A DNA stretch of 64,000 nucleotides from Granulicella rosea. GTDB taxonomy: Bacteria > Acidobacteriota > Terriglobia > Terriglobales > Acidobacteriaceae. The translations under genes were made by a program, and so were the position numbers. Position 1 is the stretch's first letter; every line of letters begins with the position of its first letter. Below the pieces are notes generated by a model. That model had not been told where the DNA came from, made no database searches, and saw only the letters and a program-made list of their open reading frames with translations. Where the stretch lies: contig NZ_FZOU01000001.1 of NCBI RefSeq assembly GCF_900188085.1, forward strand, positions 124,001 through 188,000. The letters are read 5' to 3'. Positions 44,533-54,078 of the stretch are shown piece by piece.

Positions 44533-45972
44533 TTATTGAGCGGTCGCCGCTCTGCTGGCCACTCTTTCCTCCCAGCTCTGCGGCGGCAACCCCGTCTCCA
44601 CCTTATCCATCGTGATGCAGTCCGGCACGGGGCAGACGAGCGAGCACAGGTTGCAGCCCACGCACTCATCCACATCCACGCGCGGGATGCGGGAGAGCGG
44701 CGTGCCGCCCGAACCTGAACCAACGCCGCCGAGGTCGAGCTTCGGGATCGGCGTCATCGTGACGGACTTGTTCGACAGGCCGATGACCTGCGCGGGCGTG
44801 GGCTTGCCGTGCGGGTTGGCCTCGTGCTGTGCGTAGCGCGGGTCGGTGCCCAGGACCGGCTGGTCCAGGCCGCCTTCGGTCCGGTCGACGTGGATGCACT
44901 GATGCGCGCCGTCCCAGCAGGCGGTGTAGCAGAGCTGGCAGCCGATGCACTTGTCCGCGTGGATGTTCGCCACGATGCGCGAGTTGATGTTGAGCTGCTT
45001 CCACTCCTTCACGTTCGGCAGCGAGAGGCCGCGGAAGTCCTCGATCGTCTCGAAGCCCTTCGAGGCCATCCATTCGAGCAGGCCGTCGGCCATGTCCTCG
45101 ACGATGCGGTAGCCGTAGTGCATGGCCGCCGTACAGACCTGCACATTGCCGCAGCCCAGCAGGATGAACTCCGCCGCATCGCGCCAGGAGCCGATGCCGC
45201 CGATGCCCGAGAGCGGCAGCACGGAGAGCGCGTCCGACTGGATCTGCTGCACCATGTTCAACGCGATGGGCTTCACCGCCGGGCCGCAGTAGCCGCCGTG
45301 GCTTGATTTGCCGTCGACATTGGGGTTCGGCGTGAAGGTGTCGAGGTCGATGCCCGTGATGGAGTTGATCGTGTTGATGGCCGAGAGCGCATCGGCGCCG
45401 GCGCGTTTGGCTGCGCGCGCGGACATGCGGATGTCGGTGATGTTCGGCGTCAGCTTCACGATGACCGGCGTGCGCGCGACCTCCTTCACCCAGTAGCTGA
45501 TCTGCTCGCAGTACTCCGGCACCTGGCCCACGGCCGAGCCCATGCCGCGTTCGCTCATGCCATGCGGACAGCCGAAGTTCAGCTCCAGGCCATCGGCCCC
45601 GGCCTCTTCGGCGCGCTTCACCATGTCGTGCCACACCTCGCGCTTCGACTCGACCATCAGCGACGCGATGACCGCGTGCTTCGGATAGCGGCGCTTGGCC
45701 TCGGCGATCTCGCGCAGGTTGGTCTCGATGGGACGGTCGCTGATGAGCTCGATGTTATTGAAGCCCATCATGCGCTGTCCGGCCCAGTCGATCGACGAAT
45801 AGCGCGAGCTGACGTTGGTGACCGGGTCGCCGATCGTCTTCCACACGGCGCCGCCCCAGCCCGCGTCGAAGGCGCGCATGATCTGTTCGCCGCAGTTGGT
45901 GGGCGGCGCGGAGGCGAGCCAGAAGGGGTTCAGACACTTGATTCCGGCAAAGGTATTTTCGAGGGTAGGCAT
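44533..45972 (-). CDS. preA: Dihydropyrimidine dehydrogenase subunit PreA
   Basis: 479 residues. A dihydroorotate-dehydrogenase-like FMN TIM barrel (about 1-320) has GLELNFGCPHGMSERGMG with the active cysteine, and INTINSITGID. Two ferredoxin-type clusters follow: CIGCQLCYTAC (about 347) and CVGCNLCSLVCPVPDC (about 439). PreA with PreT forms the NAD-dependent enzyme that reduces uracil/thymine to dihydropyrimidines. It is the last of a coupled block preT-small gene-preA, each overlapping by one to four bases, so stoichiometric expression is likely. Located in the cytoplasm. Confidence 0.95.
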   Translation of the reverse strand: MPTLENTFAGIKCLNPFWLASAPPTNCGEQIMRAFDAGWGGAVWKTIGDPVTNVSSRYSSIDWAGQRMMGFNNIELISDRPIETNLREIAEAKRRYPKHAVIASLMVESKREVWHDMVKRAEEAGADGLELNFGCPHGMSERGMGSAVGQVPEYCEQISYWVKEVARTPVIVKLTPNITDIRMSARAAKRAGADALSAINTINSITGIDLDTFTPNPNVDGKSSHGGYCGPAVKPIALNMVQQIQSDALSVLPLSGIGGIGSWRDAAEFILLGCGNVQVCTAAMHYGYRIVEDMADGLLEWMASKGFETIEDFRGLSLPNVKEWKQLNINSRIVANIHADKCIGCQLCYTACWDGAHQCIHVDRTEGGLDQPVLGTDPRYAQHEANPHGKPTPAQVIGLSNKSVTMTPIPKLDLGGVGSGSGGTPLSRIPRVDVDECVGCNLCSLVCPVPDCITMDKVETGLPPQSWEERVASRAATAQ

Positions 45973-46346
45973 CAGTACGTCTCCGGAGCATGCTTGTGCT
46001 CGGCTGGCAGGGATTTCAACTGGATGAAGAGTTCCGCGGGCGCGTGGCCGAAGTAACGCAGCAGGGCCGGGCAGAGCCAGCCCTCGAGCTTGAGGTCGGA
46101 GACGCAGTAGACGTTGCCGCCCTTCTCTTCCCGGCGCCAGGTCAGATGATGCTGGAAGCCGGGAAAGACGTGGCTCGAAAAGAGCAGCACGAAGCCCTTC
46201 TCCGCATGCGGTATGCTCTGCGTGAGCAGGTCGAGGATCGTATCCGCGCCGCCGACGAAGGCCTCCTGCACAAGCCCCTTCTTCGGGTCGTCGAAGACCC
46301 AGATGCCGAGGTACTTGTAGGGCGCGATGACGTTGATCTGGTTCAT
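45972..46346 (-). CDS. Small unknown protein wedged between preT and preA
   Basis: 124 residues starting within the preT stop (ATGA) and ending on the first base of preA (TGATG). No signal peptide or membrane segment. It begins INVIAPYKYLGIWVFDDPKKGLVQEAFVGGADTI and contains W/F-rich segments such as FPGFQHHLTWRR and GWLCPALLRYFGHAPAELF. It may belong to a small DUF family (DUF6717-like by memory, unverified). The overlaps with both neighbours, in the expected reading order, argue for a gene product that works with the PreT-PreA dehydrogenase, for instance as assembly factor or small subunit. Confidence 0.75.
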   Translation of the reverse strand: MNQINVIAPYKYLGIWVFDDPKKGLVQEAFVGGADTILDLLTQSIPHAEKGFVLLFSSHVFPGFQHHLTWRREEKGGNVYCVSDLKLEGWLCPALLRYFGHAPAELFIQLKSLPAEHKHAPETY

Positions 46347-47713
46347 GCCGGCGCCGACTCCCCCATCGATTTCAAAGACGCGGCGATGCCGATGCCCGCG
46401 CGCTTGCCGTCGGCCACTGCGTCGACGACCTCGCGGCCGCCGTTGGTGCAGTCTCCGCCGGCGAAGTACCTGGGGTTGCTCGTCTGGCCGGTAGCGCGAT
46501 CGATCAGGATGCGGCCGCGCTCGGTCTTCACCGTGCCCTGCTCGGTCAGAAAAGCCGTGTGCGTTGCCTGGCCGATGGCGAGCACGATCAGGTCGACCGG
46601 CAGCGTGAACTCCGAGCCCGCGATGGGAATCAGCGAGCCGTCCGCGCTTGCCTCGAGCATACTGAGCGTCAGGCCTTCGACCTTGTCCTCGCCTACGATC
46701 GCGGTCGGCTGCACGTGCCAGAGGAACTGCACGCCCTCCTGCTTCGCGTGCTCATACTCGAAGTCAAAGGCGGACATCTGCTCCGGACCGCGGCGATAGA
46801 TCATCGTCACATCGGTCGCGCCGAGCCGCACGGCGGCGTTGGCCGCGTCGATGGCGGTATTGCCCGCGCCGACGACGGCGACGCTGGCTGGCGCCGTCAG
46901 AATCGCGCCGGTCTTGTAGCCCTCGATGTAGTCGAGCGCGTTGGTCACGCCGGGCATCTGCTCGTTCGCGAGACCGAGCCGATGGATCGCGCCAAGCCCC
47001 ATGCCGAGGAAGACAGCGTCGTGCGTGGCCTCAAGCTCGGCCAGCTTCGCGGCGTCCACCTGTGTGTTGAACTCGAATGAGACGCCAAGCTGGGCGATCA
47101 GGTCGATCTCGCGCAGGCTCTCGGCGAGCGGCAGCTTGTACTCGGCGATGCCGTAGGTGTTCAGCCCGCCGGGCATGGGGCGCGCGTCGTAGATCGTCGC
47201 CGCGATGCCGTGCCTCCGCAGCTCGGCCGCGCAGGCGAGCGAGGCGGGACCGGCGCCGATGAGCGCGACGGCCTTCCCTGTTTCTGGCGGCAATGCGTAG
47301 GGTAAAGGAGCGCCGCTTGCGTGGAAAGCGTCCATCGCATAGCGCTGCAGCATGCCAATCTGGATGGGCTGCTTGTTGTAGTGGTTCATCACGCATGCGC
47401 CCTCGCAGAGCACCGTCACCGGACAGGCGCGCGAGCAGCTCGACGCCAGCACGTTCGACTCGAGGATCGTCTTCGCCGAGCCGGCCAGATTGCCGCTCGC
47501 GATCTTCTTGATGAAGCGCGGCACATCGATGTGCGTGGGACAGGCCACCATGCAAGGCGCGTCGAAGCAGAACAGGCAGCGGTTGGCCTCGGGAATGGCC
47601 GCCTGCCTGTCGAGCGACGGATGCAGGTCGGGAAAGCGCGCGACGATTTCGGCGCTGGGCTGGAACTGTTCGAGAAACGTAACCACTTCTGGCATCTGCG
47701 TCGGGCTCCCCAT
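46343..47713 (-). CDS. preT: Dihydropyrimidine dehydrogenase subunit PreT
   Basis: 456 residues (an alternative start six codons downstream has GGGGAG upstream). Fe-S clusters at the N-terminus: CLFCFDAPCMVACP (about 46-60) and CSRACPVTVLCEGAC (about 93-107). FAD-binding GAGPASLACAAEL (about 152) and NAD-binding GAGNTAIDAANAAV (about 287) follow, ending with YFAGGDCTNGG. It passes electrons from NAD(P)H to PreA. The stop overlaps the start of the small gene. It lies head of the coupled dehydrogenase block; a hairpin separates it from the DUF2007 gene upstream. Confidence 0.94.
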   Translation of the reverse strand: MGSPTQMPEVVTFLEQFQPSAEIVARFPDLHPSLDRQAAIPEANRCLFCFDAPCMVACPTHIDVPRFIKKIASGNLAGSAKTILESNVLASSCSRACPVTVLCEGACVMNHYNKQPIQIGMLQRYAMDAFHASGAPLPYALPPETGKAVALIGAGPASLACAAELRRHGIAATIYDARPMPGGLNTYGIAEYKLPLAESLREIDLIAQLGVSFEFNTQVDAAKLAELEATHDAVFLGMGLGAIHRLGLANEQMPGVTNALDYIEGYKTGAILTAPASVAVVGAGNTAIDAANAAVRLGATDVTMIYRRGPEQMSAFDFEYEHAKQEGVQFLWHVQPTAIVGEDKVEGLTLSMLEASADGSLIPIAGSEFTLPVDLIVLAIGQATHTAFLTEQGTVKTERGRILIDRATGQTSNPRYFAGGDCTNGGREVVDAVADGKRAGIGIAASLKSMGESAPA

Positions 47714-47735
47714 TTAAATCGAGACAGCTTAAATC

Positions 47736-47770
47736 GAAATCCCTCCGGCGAAGTCGAGCGGAGGGAATTT
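47736..47770 (-). terminator. Hairpin between the DUF2007 gene and preT
   Basis: CCCTCCG (47741-47747) pairs with CGGAGGG (47759-47765), extended by flanking A/T bases with one mismatch. On the minus strand the stem is followed by ATTTCGATTT. It could end the DUF2007 transcript and insulate preT. Confidence 0.4.
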
Positions 47771-47789
47771 CGTTTTGTGGAAGAGACGA

Positions 47790-48467
47790 TTATGCACCAA
47801 AGTTCGAGGTTGGTGGTGGATTTTCCGCGGAGACATCCTGCCAACGTGCGCCGCACTGCGCACAGGACCAGGTATTCGGAGGATTCCGCCAGCGGTCGAG
47901 AGCCTGCAGCAGCAGGGTTAGAGGCAGCAGCAGGATCGGAAACGGCCAGAGGAGCTGGAAGGAGGTGCGCGCCACGGCGTGATACTCCCCGCGAAAGGCG
48001 ATGTCGATCGAGGAACAGACCGGGCAGTGCAGCTTCGGGAAGCTCTCGCCCGGCGCAAAGTCGATGGGGCCGGGCGAGGGCTGGTCGAGGAGTTCGAGCG
48101 CGGCCGCCTCGTCCCACTGCGCAACCTGTAACCGGATGCCGCCGACCATGTTCGACATCTGCCAGTCGATCCGCACGAAGTTTTCGTCCGCCAGATAGAC
48201 GGGGATGCTCGCCGACTCCAGCAGCGAACGCGCGACGATGGCCTCGGAGTGATCGCGATAGCGGCGGATGGTGACGAGCGCACTGCTGTCGACCCCCTCG
48301 TCCGGCGCGTCGATGAAGGGCGGCTCCAGTTCGCGCCGTGCGAACTCGGCCCGGAGCGCAGCCTGCGCCGGCTCGGTCAGGGAATCGTACGCATGCGCGG
48401 TACGGAGCAACTCCGGCTCGGAGAGGCTGGCATAGGTGGCGGCGAACTCTTCGGGCGAAGGATTCAT
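47790..48467 (-). CDS. DUF2007 protein with zinc ribbon and membrane segment
   Basis: 225 residues. An N-terminal helical region (about 1-55, EEFAATYASLSEPELLRTA) is followed by a DUF2007-type 'putative signal-transducing' domain (about 63-130, IRRYRDHSEAIVARSLLESASIPVYLADEN). Two CxxC pairs (CPVCSS about 147, CAQCGARW about 203) flank a hydrophobic segment (about 172-190), suggesting a split zinc ribbon around a membrane anchor. The role is unknown; DUF2007 proteins are thought to sense small ligands. It is divergent from the M28 peptidase by 57 bases. Confidence 0.8.
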   Translation of the reverse strand: MNPSPEEFAATYASLSEPELLRTAHAYDSLTEPAQAALRAEFARRELEPPFIDAPDEGVDSSALVTIRRYRDHSEAIVARSLLESASIPVYLADENFVRIDWQMSNMVGGIRLQVAQWDEAAALELLDQPSPGPIDFAPGESFPKLHCPVCSSIDIAFRGEYHAVARTSFQLLWPFPILLLPLTLLLQALDRWRNPPNTWSCAQCGARWQDVSAENPPPTSNFGA

Positions 48468-48524
48468 AGAGGCCGATGGTATACCCTCGAATCAATCGAC
48501 TTCACGCTGCGGAAAAGGTCAAGC

Positions 48525-50030
48525 ATGTTCCTGCCGAATCGTAACCCTCTCGTTCTTCTGCCTGCCGCCCTGTTGTTGCTGAACCTGCCCACGCACGCGC
48601 AGCAGCCAGTGAAGCGCGACTACGTGATGACCGGCGCACCACTGGCGAAGATGCCCGTCGACCCGAAGATCGCCGTCGCGCTCACGAAGGTCTCGGACGC
48701 GCGGATCAAGGCGAACATCGAGAAGCTGGTCAGCTTCAAGACGCGCAACACGCTCTCTTCGATGGAGACCGATCTGGCGCCCGGCACCGGCATCGCAGCC
48801 GCGACCGAGTACATCAAGGGACAGTTCGAGGAGTACAGCAAGGCCTGCGGCGGATGCCTCGAAGTGAAGGTCGACGAGTTCACCCAGGAGCCGCTGCCGG
48901 GCGCGAACGCGCGCATCCGCAAGCCGACGATCCTGCGCAACGTCTATGCCGTCCTGCGTGGGACCGATCCGGCGCAGGCGAAGCGCATCTACCTCGTCAC
49001 CGGCCACTACGACACGATCGAAAGCGACGTGATGAACGACCATGACGCGGCGCCGGGCGCCAACGACGACTCCAGCGGCTCGGCCGTCAGCATGGAGAAC
49101 GCGCGCGTGCTGAGCCAGTACAAGTTTCCCGCGACCATCGTCTTCGTCACCGTCGCGGGCGAAGAGCAGGGGCTGATCGGCAGCGCGCACTTCGCGAAGT
49201 TGGCGAAGGCCGAGGGCTGGGAGCTCGAAGGCGTGCTGAACAACGACATCGTCGGCGGCAACACCACGCCGGGCGACACGCTGCAGGATAAGACCGCCGT
49301 CCGCGTCTTCGCGCAGGGCATTCTACCGACCCTGCCGCTGGCCGAGATTCAGGCGGCGCTCGCCGTCGGCGCGGACAACGACACGCCATCCCGCGAACTT
49401 GCCCGCGAGGTCGTCGACACCGCCCGCACCTACTTCGCCCCAGCCGTCCGCAAGCAGGCCTACGGAACCTTTGCCCCGGTGATGGAGCTGCGGCTGGACC
49501 GCTTCGGTCGCGGCGGCGACCATAAGTCATTCAATGCAGAGGGCTTCGCCGCGGTGCGCTTCACGGAGTGGCGCGAGGACTTCCACCACCAGCACCAGAC
49601 GCCGCGCGTCGAAAACGGCGTGCAGTACGGCGACCTGCTGCAGTTCGACGACTTCAAATACATCGCGCAGGTCGCGCGGCTGAACATGGCGACGCTCGCG
49701 ACGCTGGCCAGCTCGCCGGGCATCCCGCAGAAGGTCTACGTGACCAACCCGCCGTATCACCTGGACACGACGATCACCTGGGAGGCGCCGCTGGCCGCCT
49801 CCGGCGAGGTTCGCTACCAGATCGTCTGGCGCCAGACCGCCGCCTCCGACTGGGAGTACGCGGGAGATGCAGCGAAGTACATGGACCCCACGACGAAGTC
49901 CGGCGCGTTCTCCGCCACGATTCCCGTGTCGAAGGATAATGTCTTCATCGGCGTCCGCGCCTGCGATGCGGCGGGACATTGCAGCCAGGCGGTGGCGCCG
50001 ATGCCTGCGCCGGGTGGACGCCAGCAGTAA
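48525..50030 (+). CDS. Secreted M28-family metallopeptidase
   Basis: 501 residues from the ATG with AAGG six bases upstream; the longer frame upstream is antisense to the DUF2007 gene. Signal peptide ends at THAQQ. The di-zinc site is visible: H in TGHYDTIES (about 161), D in GANDDSSG (about 181), catalytic EE in GEEQGLIGS (about 213), D in NNDIVGG (about 242) and H in EDFHHQHQTP (about 353). The C-terminal about 90 residues look like a fibronectin-III-type domain (ITWEAPLAASGEVRYQIVWRQ). Probably an aminopeptidase exported to the periplasm or outside. Confidence 0.93.
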   Translation: MFLPNRNPLVLLPAALLLLNLPTHAQQPVKRDYVMTGAPLAKMPVDPKIAVALTKVSDARIKANIEKLVSFKTRNTLSSMETDLAPGTGIAAATEYIKGQFEEYSKACGGCLEVKVDEFTQEPLPGANARIRKPTILRNVYAVLRGTDPAQAKRIYLVTGHYDTIESDVMNDHDAAPGANDDSSGSAVSMENARVLSQYKFPATIVFVTVAGEEQGLIGSAHFAKLAKAEGWELEGVLNNDIVGGNTTPGDTLQDKTAVRVFAQGILPTLPLAEIQAALAVGADNDTPSRELAREVVDTARTYFAPAVRKQAYGTFAPVMELRLDRFGRGGDHKSFNAEGFAAVRFTEWREDFHHQHQTPRVENGVQYGDLLQFDDFKYIAQVARLNMATLATLASSPGIPQKVYVTNPPYHLDTTITWEAPLAASGEVRYQIVWRQTAASDWEYAGDAAKYMDPTTKSGAFSATIPVSKDNVFIGVRACDAAGHCSQAVAPMPAPGGRQQ

Positions 50031-50051
50031 AAGTCCATTCCCCGAATGGCC

Positions 50052-50179
50052 TGTCATCCTGAGCGAACCTGTCATCCTGCCGAACCTGTCATCCTGAGCG
50101 TAGCGAAGGATCTGCTGTTTCCCGGTGGCGCCATCGCCACTTCAGGTGAAGCAGGTCCTTCGCTCCGCTCAGGATGACA
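50052..50179. repeat. Cluster of dispersed repeats forming an inverted pair (copy 4)
   Basis: Two partial copies (from 50052 and 50070) and one full plus-strand copy (50087-50116) are followed by a full inverted copy (50150-50179). The full pair forms a nearly perfect 30-base stem around a 33-base loop. A further GGATGACA occurs at 50193. It lies in the 214-base gap between the convergent peptidase and AsmA-like genes and could act as a transcription end. Confidence 0.85.
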
Positions 50180-50244
50180 AGCATTTTGGGTCGGATGACA
50201 GGCGTTCCGGCGAAGCTTAAAGGCGTTTGGGCGAAGCGTAATAG

Positions 50245-51903
50245 CTACTTCTTCTGCACCGTCACGATCTTCTCCGTCTTCCGCTGATCCTCGCCGCGAT
50301 TCTTGAAGTCGGTACCGAAGGCCGGGTGCGCAAGGTCGCCGGTCATCTTCACCGGCACCTCCGCCCCTGCGCCGTGCTTGCTGAAGAGCGGGTCGACGGG
50401 CTTCAGCAGCAGACTCTTCCAGCCCGTCGTAAGCTGCGATGCGCGGGCCGCCGTCCGGGCGACGCCGTGCATATCCACCCGTCCGCCGATCAGCGCGTAC
50501 GTGCCCTGCATGACGACCGACGCGCCCGGCATGCTGTCAACCACGTGCGTCAGGCTCATCACGCCGTTGTCGATGGCGACCTGCATGGTCACGTCGGAGG
50601 TCGCAACGGGAATCTTCCTCGGGTCGCCCTTCGCCACCTCGGCCTTGCCCTGCGCGCGCTGGCTGACGGCGTCGATCTGCTGCTGCATCGCCCTGTCCGC
50701 CCAGGCGGCGCCTCGAATCGCGGCCACGCCACGGGCGTGCGCGCGGGTGATGACGTTCGTCTGGCCCGGCGGCACGCTCAGGTGGCCTTTGTATTCCAGC
50801 GCGCCGCTCATCACCGGCGTGCGCGCCTTCGAAAACAGGACCAGCATGTCCTCGCTGCGCCCTTGAATTTGCTTGTCGGCCTCGACCGCGAAGCCTTCAG
50901 GCGCGCGCGTAACGGTTCCGGTCGCGGCGATCGAGGTGTGGAGAAACGTCGTCGTACTCGACGCAATGATCGCACTGCCCGTCGCGCAGTCGACCAACAC
51001 CTGGGCATGTACATGCAAAGAAACGGGATGCGCGCTGATGGCAAGCGCGAAGTCGGGGATCTCGACGTCCGCCTCGGCGGCAATCTGGCTGACCGTTCCG
51101 TGGAAGCTGCCGGTCGAGGCCACCGTACCCGAGAGTCCCGCAATCGCCCGCAGATCCCCCTTTTCGAAGCGATAGCTGCCGTCGATCGGGGTATCTCTGG
51201 GCGAGGAAGGCAGCCACGGGCCGAGATCTCCGCTCGCGTGAACGTCGGGGATCAGCCCCGCCCCCACAACCGTTCCGGTGTAGGCGAAGGCATGGCCGTC
51301 GCCCCGGTCCGCGAGCCGCACCTCGCGCAGATCGTACTCCACCGGCTCCGCGCCGGGCTGGGCGGGTTCAAACACGATCTTCGCTCCCGTAACGACGACG
51401 TCATGCACCAGCAGGATGCCGGGAAGCGGCTTCAGCTTCACCGGTTGCGCGGCGCTGGACGCGGCCGGCAGCGTGACGATGGCATTCGTGGCGAAGACGT
51501 CGATGGCGCCCGGCGTGTCGTGCAACAGGGTGCCGAGGCTGGTGCGAAAGGCGAAGCCCTCGACCGTCAGCATCGGAACGCCGGATGTGGCCGGGCGGCC
51601 GCTGCCGTCGATCGATTCAATGCGCAGTCCCGAGCCTGTAACCTGCAGTCCGCCCATGCCGTGCAGCAGCGAGACATGCAACTGGTCGAGTTCCACCCGC
51701 GTATGCAGACGGTCGGAGAGCGTCTCGATGACGAGGCGGCGCGCCTCCGGCTCAGCGCGGCGAACCACCCATGCCGCCGTGAAAGCCAATGCACTCAACA
51801 CCGTCAGTGCAACCGCTCCGAGCGCATACCACGCACGCAGGGGCAGGCCCGCACGTCGTGGCGAGCGGGTGGGGAGCGGAGAGGGGGTGGACGTGTCGTT
51901 CAT
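50245..51903 (-). CDS. AsmA-like envelope protein
   Basis: 552 residues from the ATG at 51903; a longer frame starts 16 codons earlier without support. An N-terminal membrane anchor (about 22-46, WYALGAVALTVLSALAFTAAWVV) is followed by RLVIETLSDRLHTRVELDQLHVSL, the typical beginning of AsmA/YhdP bridge-like proteins, and a long beta-rich region. C-terminal segments such as GVARTAARASQLTTGWKSLLLKPVDPLF match the AsmA C-terminal domain. Such proteins are thought to carry phospholipids or support outer-membrane assembly. It is divergent from the ABC-F gene by 65 bases. Confidence 0.78.
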   Translation of the reverse strand: MNDTSTPSPLPTRSPRRAGLPLRAWYALGAVALTVLSALAFTAAWVVRRAEPEARRLVIETLSDRLHTRVELDQLHVSLLHGMGGLQVTGSGLRIESIDGSGRPATSGVPMLTVEGFAFRTSLGTLLHDTPGAIDVFATNAIVTLPAASSAAQPVKLKPLPGILLVHDVVVTGAKIVFEPAQPGAEPVEYDLREVRLADRGDGHAFAYTGTVVGAGLIPDVHASGDLGPWLPSSPRDTPIDGSYRFEKGDLRAIAGLSGTVASTGSFHGTVSQIAAEADVEIPDFALAISAHPVSLHVHAQVLVDCATGSAIIASSTTTFLHTSIAATGTVTRAPEGFAVEADKQIQGRSEDMLVLFSKARTPVMSGALEYKGHLSVPPGQTNVITRAHARGVAAIRGAAWADRAMQQQIDAVSQRAQGKAEVAKGDPRKIPVATSDVTMQVAIDNGVMSLTHVVDSMPGASVVMQGTYALIGGRVDMHGVARTAARASQLTTGWKSLLLKPVDPLFSKHGAGAEVPVKMTGDLAHPAFGTDFKNRGEDQRKTEKIVTVQKK

Positions 51904-51968
51904 GCGCGGTCTCAACCTATGAGATGCAGCCCGCGCGGTTTCGGCCAACAATGAGAAGATAGAAGCTC

Positions 51969-53921
<1,953 letters not shown>

Positions 53922-53961
53922 AGCAGCTTCCCTTGAGCGGCCAAGCACCGCCCACGCGGCT

Positions 53962-54008
53962 TGTCATCCTGAACGCAGTGAAGGACGTGCTGTGCTCGGA
54001 ATGACAGC
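53962..54008 (+). repeat. Dispersed repeat copy 5 (diverged)
   Basis: TGTCATCCTGAACGCAGTGA then AGGACGTGCT (53962-53991), a diverged copy, followed closely by CGGAATGACAGC, a partial inverted end. Confidence 0.7.
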
Positions 54009-54030
54009 TTCTTTGATAGGAAAAGAAAAG

Positions 54031-54061
54031 GGCCACGCCCCAGGACTTCGGGGGCGTGGCC
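54031..54061. terminator. Bidirectional terminator between ABC-F and TonB receptor genes
   Basis: GGCCACGCCCC (54031-54041) pairs perfectly with GGGGCGTGGCC (54051-54061). An A-rich run precedes it (AAAAGAAAAG) and CTTTCTCCTTT follows, so it can end transcription on both strands of these convergent genes. Confidence 0.88.
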
Positions 54062-54078
54062 TTTCTCCTTTGGCAGGA

